Position numbers and translations under genes: made by a program. From the NCBI GenBank assembly GCA_016295795.1, contig JAEDKN010000003.1, positions 5,393 to 69,392 on the forward strand: DNA of 64,000 bases, written 5' to 3'. This stretch comes from Bacilli bacterium. GTDB lineage: Bacteria; Bacillota_I; Bacilli_A; RF39; UBA660. Below, piece after piece: positions 26,023 to 34,188 of the stretch. A model generated the notes under the pieces. That model was not told the DNA's origin. It ran no database searches and saw only the letters and a list, made by a program, of their open reading frames with translations. Within the stretch, counting starts at the first letter, position 1. Each line of letters begins with the position of its first letter.

Positions 26023-26622
26023 TTACTCCTCACTTAAATACAAATTAGCTTGATATTGCATAGCATATATAACATTTATTATTATTTCTAAAAAATTAAT
26101 AATTTGCTTAGCATCAGTTTCATTAAAAATAACTATTTCATGTGTTGCCTCATTACCTTTGTTTCTAATTATATCAACCCAACTTTTACAATTTTTAGGA
26201 ATATAATTATTTTTATCTAAAAAATCTACATATTCAATAAACTTTTTACCTTCTTCCGCTCCACAATCCACTGCAATATGCATCAATAATTTACGAGCAG
26301 ATAAAACACATGACGAAAATGCTGAAGCTTTATAGCAATTTCTAACTTCATCATATAAATGAAAAGTCTTTTCATCAGGAAATATCTTTTCAGAAAAACT
26401 TTTTCCATATTTATACATTGGAACTTGATTGTTCCAATCGATATAAGTTGGATAGTTACAATTATGGCATATATAAATATATCCTCGTTTATTTGGTTTA
26501 CCAGAACTACTCCAATCTGTTAAGTAGTAACCTACATTAGAACTTATTTTTTCGCCGCAATATCCACATATAAAACTTTTACTGTCTAACTCAGAAGTAT
26601 TTTTCCAATAAATTCCATTCAT
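26023..26622 (-). CDS. Zinc-ribbon protein with DUF4145-like domain
   Basis: 199 aa from ATG 26622 (ribosome-binding site AGGTGAT). The N-terminus has two CxxC pairs (CGYCGEK and CHNCNY) forming a zinc ribbon; the C-terminal helical part (SARKLLMHIAVDCGAEEGKKF, then WVDIIRNKGNEATHE) matches DUF4145, which is distantly HEPN-like and found in defence genes. It lies between the MazG and DUF2075 genes. A toxin, sensor or adaptor role is possible but unproven. Confidence 0.75.
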   Translation of the reverse strand: MNGIYWKNTSELDSKSFICGYCGEKISSNVGYYLTDWSSSGKPNKRGYIYICHNCNYPTYIDWNNQVPMYKYGKSFSEKIFPDEKTFHLYDEVRNCYKASAFSSCVLSARKLLMHIAVDCGAEEGKKFIEYVDFLDKNNYIPKNCKSWVDIIRNKGNEATHEIVIFNETDAKQIINFLEIIINVIYAMQYQANLYLSEE

Positions 26623-26631
26623 ATATATCAC

Positions 26632-26946
26632 CTACAATTTATTATATTTTGTGCTATTACCTTTCGCTTTTTCTATTTCATATTTTTTAGCATTCTTTTT
26701 ATATTTATCTAAAACTATTTGTTCTAAATCAACATCAAGTTTTTCAGCTAACATAATACAATAAGCTTGAACATCTGCTAATTCTTCAACTAATTCTTGT
26801 TTATCAAATTCATTATTCCATTGAAAACATTCTAATAATTCTCCTGCTTCAATAGAAATAGATTTAGCAAGATTTTCTGGAGTATGAAATTGACTCCAAT
26901 CTCTTTCTTTATTAAATTCATCTATTACTCTTTTTGCTTCATTCAT
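26632..26946 (-). CDS. MazG-like nucleotide pyrophosphohydrolase
   Basis: 104 aa from ATG 26946 (AGAGGTG upstream). The sequence FNKERDWSQFHTPENLAKSISIEAGELLECFQW followed by ELADVQAYCIMLAEKLDVD holds the EXXE...EXXD metal-binding pattern of the all-alpha MazG/RS21-C6 type NTP pyrophosphatases. These hydrolyse (d)NTPs to monophosphates. Within a defence-like operon it may deplete or clean the nucleotide pool. Confidence 0.85.
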   Translation of the reverse strand: MNEAKRVIDEFNKERDWSQFHTPENLAKSISIEAGELLECFQWNNEFDKQELVEELADVQAYCIMLAEKLDVDLEQIVLDKYKKNAKKYEIEKAKGNSTKYNKL

Positions 26947-26990
26947 AAGTAACACCTCTATATATATTTTAACATAAAAAAGCTAATTTC

Positions 26991-27377
26991 TTAGCTTTCA
27001 TTAGTAATTTTTTCTACAAAATATATATCTGCAGGAGCAAATTCATAATTTTCAAATTCTTCTTTTGTAATCCATGCAATTTGTTCATGTTCTAAGACAT
27101 CATAAGATTCTCCTATCATAGAACATTTAAGAACAATTAAATTTATTGTTTTATCTGGATATTCATATATTTTTTTATCAAAATATCCATCACAAATAAT
27201 ATTCATATTTAGTTCTTCTTTTATTTCTCTCACAATAGCATCTTCTTTACTTTCATTTTTTTCTATTTTACCTCCAGGAAATTCCCATAAACCTCCTTGA
27301 GATTTTTTTAGACTTCTTTGTGCAATTAATATTTTCCCTTCTTTATTTGTTATTATTGCTGCTACTACATCTATCAT
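26991..27377 (-). CDS. NUDIX hydrolase (MutT-like)
   Basis: 128 aa with the NUDIX box GGKIEKNESKEDAIVREIKEEL and N-terminal VVAAIITNKEGKILIAQR, close to 8-oxo-dGTP diphosphatases of the MutT type. The ATG at 27377 overlaps the last base of the upstream PLD-helicase stop codon. Tight coupling to a helicase suggests a dedicated partner rather than housekeeping. The preferred substrate is not known from sequence. Confidence 0.88.
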   Translation of the reverse strand: MIDVVAAIITNKEGKILIAQRSLKKSQGGLWEFPGGKIEKNESKEDAIVREIKEELNMNIICDGYFDKKIYEYPDKTINLIVLKCSMIGESYDVLEHEQIAWITKEEFENYEFAPADIYFVEKITNES

Positions 27378-30127
27378 TAATCTTTCACCTTTTCTGGTAT
27401 TTCAAAATCTAAATGATATTCTTCTGGTACTTCATTATCCAAAATAATATCAAATAATAAAGTTTGATGCTTAACTCCATTTTCTTCAGTAAATGAACTT
27501 CTTTCATTAGTAAATGTTCCTAATCCAAAATAAGTATAAGGAAGTGTTACTGAATCTTCACTTTCCATTTTTCTAATAAATAAGTGAACTTTTTTTGAAT
27601 TTCTTAAATGTTCTTTTTCACTTTCAGATATATTAGCTATACTTTCCCATTGGAATGTAGAATCATTTATAAATTTATCTTTATAATTTAATTTACCTTC
27701 TTGATCTTTTTTTATTCCTGCAAATATATATGCTATATCATCTTTATAATAAGTACCTTTTTGAAGAATACCATTTTTTAACATAATTCGAGATGCTTGT
27801 TCCTTATAATAGTTTCTATATAATTTAAACAAACCTTCATATTCTCCAAATTCTCTATTATATCTTGTTATACCATAATTTAATACATCTTCTAAATATC
27901 TAATAAATTCTTTATTAGATTTATTAAAATACCATTCTCCATTTTCATTAACGATATTTAAAGACACTAAATTATCATATGCGTTTTTCAATGTTAAGTT
28001 AGTAATATGACTATTGATACCTTCTAATCTTTTTAAATCTATTTTATCTTCTTTTAACATTTGATTAATAATTAAATACTCATCTAATCTGGCAATTGGT
28101 AATAAATCTTCTATTTTATTAATAATATCTATTTCTATGTCATTAAACATAGGAATGTTTTCTTCTCCTATTTTCAATAAAAAATTGTAATAAGATTTAT
28201 TCTTAGAATTATTTAGTGATGATTTTATTATTCTTATTAAATCAGGTGCAACATCTGAATTTAAGAAATCCATATGTGTTGGATATGTTCCGCTATTTAT
28301 ATAAGATTTAAAATTTTGATAATCTTTTTCTAAAAAAACTTTAGAATTAAAATTAGTCTTATCTATATAATTCAATATTTCTTCTTTTGATAATTCATCA
28401 ATATCAATAACAACATTAGGTATATCTAATGATTTAAAATCACTTCTAATCATTTGTTTTAAATATGCTTTTTCCATATAAGTTGTTTTTCCTAATGTTC
28501 CTAATGCTAATGCAATTTGAACTGCTCTATCATAATTATTTCCGATAAAATCTAATACAGTAACATATTCTTTACCTGGATATTTTCTTAAACCTCTACC
28601 TAATTGTTGAATAAATATTGTTTGAGATTCAGTTGGTCTTAAGAATAAAACCATATTAACTTGTGGTATATCAACACCTTCATTAAGAATATCTACAGTA
28701 CAAATAATTTCTAACGGATTATTATCATCTTGTAAATCTCTAAATGCTTTCATTCTTATTCCAGTATCATTAATTCCTGTTAATGATATTGTTTGATATC
28801 CTTCTTCAAATAGTTCTTCAGCCATTAATTTAGAACTTTGAATATTGGTACAAAACGCTATACATTTTAATTTTTCATTTGGTTTTCTATGTTTTTCAAT
28901 TTGTTCTTTAATAAATTCAATATTCTCTTGATTTGCTATTTGATTAGCAATTACCATTTTATCCTTTGAATTATAATCAACTAGTTGATCTCTTATTCCA
29001 TAATAATGAAATGGAACAACTAAATCATTGCTAATAGCATCTCTTAATCTTAATTCAAACGGAACATTTTGATCAAATAATCCAAATATATCTTGATTAT
29101 CCATTCTCTCAGGAGTAGCTGTTAATCCTAACATAAATTCAGGTTTAAAGAATTCAAATATCTTCTTACCTGTATTTGCAACTATATGATGTACTTCATC
29201 ATATATAATATAGTCAAATTCTTCAGGACTAAATTCTTCAATATGTTTAGCTAACATTGTATTAGTTGCAAAAACAAAATCAGCATCCAAACTTTTTTCA
29301 TTTCCAGTAAAGAATCCATAAGTTCTCTCAGCACCAAATACTGTTATAAATGAATCTCTAGCATCTTTCAAAATTGTTTCTCTATGAACAATATATAGTA
29401 ATCTTTTAGCACCAAAATTTCTTACATCAAAAGCTGCTAGATATGTTTTTCCGGAACCAGTAGCACTTATAATAAGCGATCTTTTAATTCCCATATTTCT
29501 ATATCTTCTTAATTCCCTTAAAGCTTTTCTTTGCATAGAATTTGGATTAATTGTTGTATCAGATATATTTATATAATCCATATCCCATCTTTCAATAGCG
29601 TAATCCAATTGTAATTTATATTTTTCAATAAGACTATTTTCTAAAGGTAAAGTTTCTTTCCATAAATAAACAAAATCTTCCATAGCTTGATTATATGATT
29701 CCATTTTTTCTTTTGAATAAAGTGATACATTCCACTCTACATTTTTTAATAAAGCAAATCTTGTTATATTTGTCGAACCTACAATAAATTCATAAGAATC
29801 CTCATATTCAAACAAATAACCTTTCGAATGAAATCCATTATCTCCAAAACATTCATAATCTAAATGACATTCAAAATGAGGATATTTACTTTGTAAATTC
29901 ATAAAGTATTCCAAAGAAGCAATATCTGTAAAATTTTGATATGTAGAAGTAATTAATTTTCCCTTCACTCCTCTTTCTAAAGCTTCTTCTAATTCCCTTT
30001 CAAATAGAATTAATCCTGCTTTTTTTATAAAACTAACAGAAAAAGAAAATGAATCACATTTTTTTAAACTATCAATTATTTTGTTCAAAAACATTTGGTC
30101 TTTATTTGTTAAAAATAAATCTTTCAT
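27377..30127 (-). CDS. PLD-nuclease/SF2 helicase (DUF3427 type)
   Basis: 916 aa. The N-terminal ~170 residues contain a phospholipase D-like HxK motif (HSKGYLFEYEDSYEFIVGSTNITRF). A DEAD/DEAH helicase core follows with SATGSGKTYLAA, IYDEVHH, GLTATPERMD and the C-terminal motif QQLGRGLRKYPGKEYV. The last ~350 residues match the DUF3427 region. Proteins of this architecture occur in defence islands. It is first in the operon with NUDIX, MazG, DUF4145 and DUF2075 genes. Confidence 0.87.
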   Translation of the reverse strand: MKDLFLTNKDQMFLNKIIDSLKKCDSFSFSVSFIKKAGLILFERELEEALERGVKGKLITSTYQNFTDIASLEYFMNLQSKYPHFECHLDYECFGDNGFHSKGYLFEYEDSYEFIVGSTNITRFALLKNVEWNVSLYSKEKMESYNQAMEDFVYLWKETLPLENSLIEKYKLQLDYAIERWDMDYINISDTTINPNSMQRKALRELRRYRNMGIKRSLIISATGSGKTYLAAFDVRNFGAKRLLYIVHRETILKDARDSFITVFGAERTYGFFTGNEKSLDADFVFATNTMLAKHIEEFSPEEFDYIIYDEVHHIVANTGKKIFEFFKPEFMLGLTATPERMDNQDIFGLFDQNVPFELRLRDAISNDLVVPFHYYGIRDQLVDYNSKDKMVIANQIANQENIEFIKEQIEKHRKPNEKLKCIAFCTNIQSSKLMAEELFEEGYQTISLTGINDTGIRMKAFRDLQDDNNPLEIICTVDILNEGVDIPQVNMVLFLRPTESQTIFIQQLGRGLRKYPGKEYVTVLDFIGNNYDRAVQIALALGTLGKTTYMEKAYLKQMIRSDFKSLDIPNVVIDIDELSKEEILNYIDKTNFNSKVFLEKDYQNFKSYINSGTYPTHMDFLNSDVAPDLIRIIKSSLNNSKNKSYYNFLLKIGEENIPMFNDIEIDIINKIEDLLPIARLDEYLIINQMLKEDKIDLKRLEGINSHITNLTLKNAYDNLVSLNIVNENGEWYFNKSNKEFIRYLEDVLNYGITRYNREFGEYEGLFKLYRNYYKEQASRIMLKNGILQKGTYYKDDIAYIFAGIKKDQEGKLNYKDKFINDSTFQWESIANISESEKEHLRNSKKVHLFIRKMESEDSVTLPYTYFGLGTFTNERSSFTEENGVKHQTLLFDIILDNEVPEEYHLDFEIPEKVKD

Positions 30128-30295
30128 ATAATCATCTCACTCAATTAAATTATACCAGAATGTATACTTTTAAACTAGATCTCTAAGGAATTTTTAATAT
30201 TTAATTTTAACCTATCTAATGAAAAGAAAAAGAATTATTGATTATAGTTATATATATTGTAAAAAAGAATCTAAAAACAAAGATGCCTTATTCCG

Positions 30296-31705
30296 TTAAA
30301 GACCTAGAGCATCTATTTTTCGTTTACTTGCACTTTCTTTTTTTCTACCATCCACTTCAATTAATTCAATTTTAGTGTTCTTATATTTTTGCATAGCATT
30401 TTTAAAATTAGTTACTCTTTGATCGTGGTCACCTAAATCTATAAATAAATATATTCCTTTTTCTATTTCTTCTTGAGCCATATATACTGGAATTTGCACC
30501 TCATAACAATGTGATAATTGATTATTAGAAGATTTTTTTATTTCAACTATAGTTTTATTTTTATAGCCAGAGCTAATTTTAAAATCTACAGGACCGCTAC
30601 CATTATTATTTTCTCTACTAATATCTATATCATTTGCTTTACAATATGAATCTGCTATTCCAAAAAAAAGATTTTGACTATGCGATTCACTTAATACTAA
30701 ACCATTATCATCATATAATGATTTCCATAGCCCCTTTTCCTCAATTAAATATTTAAATTGATTACAAATTTTTTTAGTCAATTCATAAACATCTATATTT
30801 TTATCGATATTTAAAGGATTTTCTCTTACATAATCTTTAGATATATAATACCATTTTATTTCACCATTTTTATCTACCGAAAAATCATATGATTCAATTT
30901 CATCTTCTCTATATTTTTCCAGAAAAGATTCAAAAAATTTTTCGTTACCCATAAACAATCTTTTAAATTCCTTCTTTGTATATTTTTTTCTTTTATTAGA
31001 TGTGTTTAAATAACTAGAAAACTCTCTTCTTATTTTTTCATTAAAAGAAGAAACATAATCAATATCACTAAAATCTTCAGCAATTGGTAAATCTAGCAAT
31101 AATTCTCTATCTATTACAAGTATTGGCTGATTATTATACTCATTTTTTGGTAGTTTATACACTTTATCTTTATATTTATAATCTTCTTTTTTTACTTCAA
31201 AATTAGAAAAAATATATTCTGAATACAGATAGATATTTTCCTTAATACTATTTAATATAATATCGCTTATCCTGTCACTTCCTATGCCTTTTTCAAATAC
31301 ACACATCACTTCAAAAATTTCCGGAAAATCTTTTTCTATATCTACAAATTCTTTTACAACTAGAATAATTTTTTCTGCTATTTCTTCCGATATACCTGAG
31401 CCTCTATCACTTTTCCTAGCATAACCTAATGATAAACCTTTTTCTTCTTTAGAAACTAATCTTTTAACCGCTTCATTCCAGTATCTATCATTTTTGCTTT
31501 TCGAAGTTTTTAATAGTCTTAAAATTATACTAAACTGTTCCAAAATATTGTCATAACATCTCTTAAAATACTCATTTGTTGTCCTTTTTAATAACATAGG
31601 TGAAACAAATAATTTTGAATTTATATCCAAGAAGCTATCAAACGCACCTAATCCATCATATTTTTTCTTATCTATTTCTAAATAATCTGTAATAGTTATA
31701 GCCAT
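30296..31705 (-). CDS. Predicted PD-(D/E)XK nuclease, unassigned defence gene
   Basis: 469 aa from ATG 31705 (AAAGGG upstream); a longer frame to 31738 runs into the preceding terminator. The N-terminus (GLGAFDSFLDINSKLFVSP) and GIGSDRISDII form a conserved-looking helical part. The C-terminus has GPVDFKISSGYKN followed by TIVEIKKSS, a D...ExK catalytic pattern of restriction-type nucleases, with HCYEVQIPVYM after it. Codon use and position between defence cassettes suggest a stand-alone anti-phage effector. I know of no named system for it. Confidence 0.6.
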   Translation of the reverse strand: MAITITDYLEIDKKKYDGLGAFDSFLDINSKLFVSPMLLKRTTNEYFKRCYDNILEQFSIILRLLKTSKSKNDRYWNEAVKRLVSKEEKGLSLGYARKSDRGSGISEEIAEKIILVVKEFVDIEKDFPEIFEVMCVFEKGIGSDRISDIILNSIKENIYLYSEYIFSNFEVKKEDYKYKDKVYKLPKNEYNNQPILVIDRELLLDLPIAEDFSDIDYVSSFNEKIRREFSSYLNTSNKRKKYTKKEFKRLFMGNEKFFESFLEKYREDEIESYDFSVDKNGEIKWYYISKDYVRENPLNIDKNIDVYELTKKICNQFKYLIEEKGLWKSLYDDNGLVLSESHSQNLFFGIADSYCKANDIDISRENNNGSGPVDFKISSGYKNKTIVEIKKSSNNQLSHCYEVQIPVYMAQEEIEKGIYLFIDLGDHDQRVTNFKNAMQKYKNTKIELIEVDGRKKESASKRKIDALGL

Positions 31706-31725
31706 ATTTACACACCCTTTCCTAC

Positions 31726-31770
31726 TAAAAAACACCAATACAACACTTGTTAATCAAGTTTGTACTGGTG
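31726..31770 (-). terminator. Terminator after the RloAB/AbiL pair
   Basis: A long minus-strand stem (CACCAGTACAAACTTG with CAAGTGTTGTATTGGTG, one unpaired base) followed by TTTTTT. It separates the RloB-like gene from the nuclease gene and overlaps the longer possible start of the latter. Confidence 0.8.
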
Positions 31771-31805
31771 CCTTATTACTTCTTAACTTATTTAGAGAAT
31801 TATCA

Positions 31806-32417
31806 TTAATTATTTAGATTATTAAATTCATCAATTGCATCTAATATTTTATATATACTAGTATGTGGATTTGAACTTAATAAAACTTCTTTATTCTTAA
31901 TAATTTGTTGTTCAAAAGACTGGGCAGTACTCCTTGCATTATCTGTTGAATCTTTAATTATTTTATACATATCCATACTTTCTGTATATGTACCATTTAA
32001 ATTTTGTAATTCCCTTTTTACATCTTTACTTGTTTGAAACTTTAATTTATTGTTTCGATAATGCATTACATACCATATTTCAAAAGTTGGAGCTGATGTA
32101 ACTATTTCTATATTATTTTCAATGCATTCTTGTTCTATTTCTTTTATTTCACTTATTCGTCTTTCATCTAAATCTGTATCTAGTACTAAGAAAATTCTAC
32201 AATTATCTTCTGAAGCAATATCTTCATTACGAATATATTTTAGTAAATCTTCTAACATTCCTTTAGGATCAGTACTATTTCCTGTAGAGAACTGAATTCT
32301 TAAATTTCTATTAGAATGATTTCTAAAATAATAATATTCTGAAGATTTTTTACCACCCTCTGAACAAATAACAATTAAGGGCTTTTTCTTGCTTTGTCTT
32401 AATTGTCTTCTAGCCAT
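31806..32417 (-). CDS. RloB/AbiLii-like TOPRIM protein
   Basis: 203 aa. The start (RKKPLIVICSEGGKKSSEYYYF) and the later FLVLDTDLDERR and TSAPTFEIWYVMHYR match RloB, a TOPRIM-fold protein encoded beside RloA ATPases in restriction loci and in the AbiL abortive-infection system. The DxD of the TOPRIM core is intact. It overlaps the RloA gene by 19 bp. It is probably the nuclease effector. Confidence 0.82.
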   Translation of the reverse strand: MARRQLRQSKKKPLIVICSEGGKKSSEYYYFRNHSNRNLRIQFSTGNSTDPKGMLEDLLKYIRNEDIASEDNCRIFLVLDTDLDERRISEIKEIEQECIENNIEIVTSAPTFEIWYVMHYRNNKLKFQTSKDVKRELQNLNGTYTESMDMYKIIKDSTDNARSTAQSFEQQIIKNKEVLLSSNPHTSIYKILDAIDEFNNLNN

Positions 32418-33667
32418 AAATCAATATCTCTTATAAATGGAATTGCTCCGTATCTGCCATTTATATAACCTTTTTGTATATTTTCATCTTTTCTAACTGA
32501 GAACGAATCAAGTGGATATAAATCTGATGCAGCTGTTTTTGAATCTTTTTCTGTAAACCATATTTGATCCCTTCTAAACAACTCTAAGCTTAATAAATTT
32601 ATAGCATGAGTAGTAAATATTAACTGACTATTAGATTTATTAATTTTTTTATTATTAAACATTTTAATTATATATTCTACTATAGCAGGATGCAAACTTT
32701 TTTCTAATTCATCTATTACTATAACTTTATTATTCTCAAACGCATACTTTAAGAATGGAGCTAGAAAGAACAAAATTCGAGTTCCTTCTGATTCTGATTC
32801 AAGTCCCATGCCTATATTAAATGTATTATTATTTTCATCAACAACTTCATGTATTAATTCAATTTTTACATTAGATACCATAGGTGTTCCTACTGTTTTA
32901 GCTGCAGGTGGAATAAACATGTTAACCATATTAGTATCCATTTCTTTTTCCTCATAACTAACATTCAAATCTTTAATAAAGATATCAAATTCTTTCAACA
33001 TATTTAATGTAAATGTTTTAAGTTCACCATTATTACTATAATCAATTAAAACTTCTTTTGAAATACTATCAAACGAATTATATGTATCAATGTAATTTAC
33101 AAACCATAAATAAGCATCTTTTGTTTTTTCATAATTCCAATTTGTAGCAGTTGCTAAAAACAATTTGTTTTCAGTATTTTTAGATTCAATAGATTTTAGT
33201 TTAGATTCTTCTGTTTTTGGAAAAGTATATTCATTTGTATTTGTTCTTGTGAATATATTAGTAGGTTTTTGAGTATAGTAAGCATCTAATGATTCTGTAT
33301 AAACTTTAGTAGCATCAGCACTAAATGCATATTTATACCTAATATTATTAGATATAAAATCGAATTCGAACTCACTAGGACTACCCATAGTAAACGCATC
33401 GAACATAAACGAATTAATTATCGGCAATCTCATTCCTACAGTATTATTGTTAGAATTTCTAACAAATAAAATTGCAAATGTAAAAGCTTTTATTAAATTA
33501 GATTTACCTGAAGCATTTGCTCCATATATAGCAGCAGTTTTAAGTAAATCAACATTGTTAGTAGATATTATATTATCTAAATTTTCATCACCATTACCTT
33601 TTTCCATAGATAATGTTACTTTATTTTTAAAAGATAAAAAGTTCTTAACACTAAATTCTATAAGCAT
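32399..33667 (-). CDS. RloA/AbiLi-like ABC-type ATPase
   Basis: 422 aa from ATG 33667 (ribosome-binding site AGGAGGAG). N-terminal MLIEFSVKNFLSFKNKVTL and Walker A GANASGKSNLIKAF are typical of the AAA_15/RloA family. Late in the protein are VIVIDELEKSLHP (Walker B) and LIFTTHAINLL, the ABC/SMC-type dimer motifs. It should sense infection and control the RloB partner, as proposed for AbiL, PARIS and related systems. Confidence 0.85.
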   Translation of the reverse strand: MLIEFSVKNFLSFKNKVTLSMEKGNGDENLDNIISTNNVDLLKTAAIYGANASGKSNLIKAFTFAILFVRNSNNNTVGMRLPIINSFMFDAFTMGSPSEFEFDFISNNIRYKYAFSADATKVYTESLDAYYTQKPTNIFTRTNTNEYTFPKTEESKLKSIESKNTENKLFLATATNWNYEKTKDAYLWFVNYIDTYNSFDSISKEVLIDYSNNGELKTFTLNMLKEFDIFIKDLNVSYEEKEMDTNMVNMFIPPAAKTVGTPMVSNVKIELIHEVVDENNNTFNIGMGLESESEGTRILFFLAPFLKYAFENNKVIVIDELEKSLHPAIVEYIIKMFNNKKINKSNSQLIFTTHAINLLSLELFRRDQIWFTEKDSKTAASDLYPLDSFSVRKDENIQKGYINGRYGAIPFIRDIDLWLEDN

Positions 33668-33924
33668 TTTTTCTCTCCTCCTATAAATATTATATACTAA
33701 AAGCATCAAAAAGTATACTTATTTTTGTTGTTTTTGTATTTTTTTCTCATTTTTTAAATAAATACACTGATATTTTATCATTATTTTTTTATTTGTCAAC
33801 TTTTATTTAAATAACTACCATTTCCGCTGTATTCTCCTGAAGAGAACAACAAAGTACTATAATCCCTTTTAAAATAATACTTTAAACATAATTCACAAAT
33901 TATTTTAGATGCACTTTAAGTAAC
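33668..33924. other. AT-rich noncoding spacer
   Basis: About 257 bp upstream of the RloA-like gene. It is very AT-rich; I see the likely promoter region of the AbiL-like pair but no other ORF, structured RNA or repeat. The subterminal repeats of the element begin at its right side. Confidence 0.5.
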
Positions 33925-34011
33925 TTTCAACCACCCATTTTTGGGAAAATAAATGCCACTGAGGGAAAATGAGAGACACTAAAAGGCCACTAAATGCTAC
34001 TATTTGCCACT
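33925..34011. repeat. Right subterminal repeats of the second element
   Basis: Plus-strand TTTCAACCACCC (33925-33936), GGGAAAAT at 33943 and 33963, and several copies of GCCACTAAA or close variants up to about 34011. Read on the minus strand these are TTTAGTGGC, ATTTTCCC and GGGTGGTTGAAA, the words found at 23.78-23.84 kb in opposite orientation. They probably bind a recombinase or its accessory protein. Confidence 0.5.
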
Positions 34012-34155
34012 AAAAAACAAAAATGGACCGCTTTCGCGGCCCTTCAGGGGGTTTTGGTTGAATACACACTCACATTATATGACCGTAAGTGTGCTCAATA
34101 CATGATGTTTACCATCATGCATACTAATCATAATATGTAATTTAACAAAAGTCAA
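34012..34155 (-). ncRNA. Predicted small RNA downstream of recG, probable att gene
   Basis: Minus strand: TTGACT (34155-34150), 17-nt spacer and TATGAT (34132-34127) predict a start near 34120. The ~108-nt RNA would contain hairpin CATGATG/CATCATG, a 9-bp hairpin CACACTTAC/GTGAGTGTG, a single-stranded CCAAAACCCCC and a 7-bp terminator stem with GAAA loop and U-tract ending about 34012. No ORF is visible. The C-rich loop suggests base-pairing with Shine-Dalgarno sequences. Its 3' end resembles the att-like motif at 23.7 kb. Confidence 0.6.
34016..34051. other. Attachment-site-like motif at chromosome/element boundary
   Basis: AACAAAAAT, a hairpin (GGACCGC...GCGGCCC) and CTTCAGGGGG on the plus strand, the counterpart of 23675-23709. 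The recG-proximal part of the small RNA gene is on the right and the element lies to the left, as expected when an element integrates at the 3' end of an RNA gene. Confidence 0.45.
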
Positions 34156-34188
34156 TTCATATTAAATAAATTTTTTTTACTTTACACT

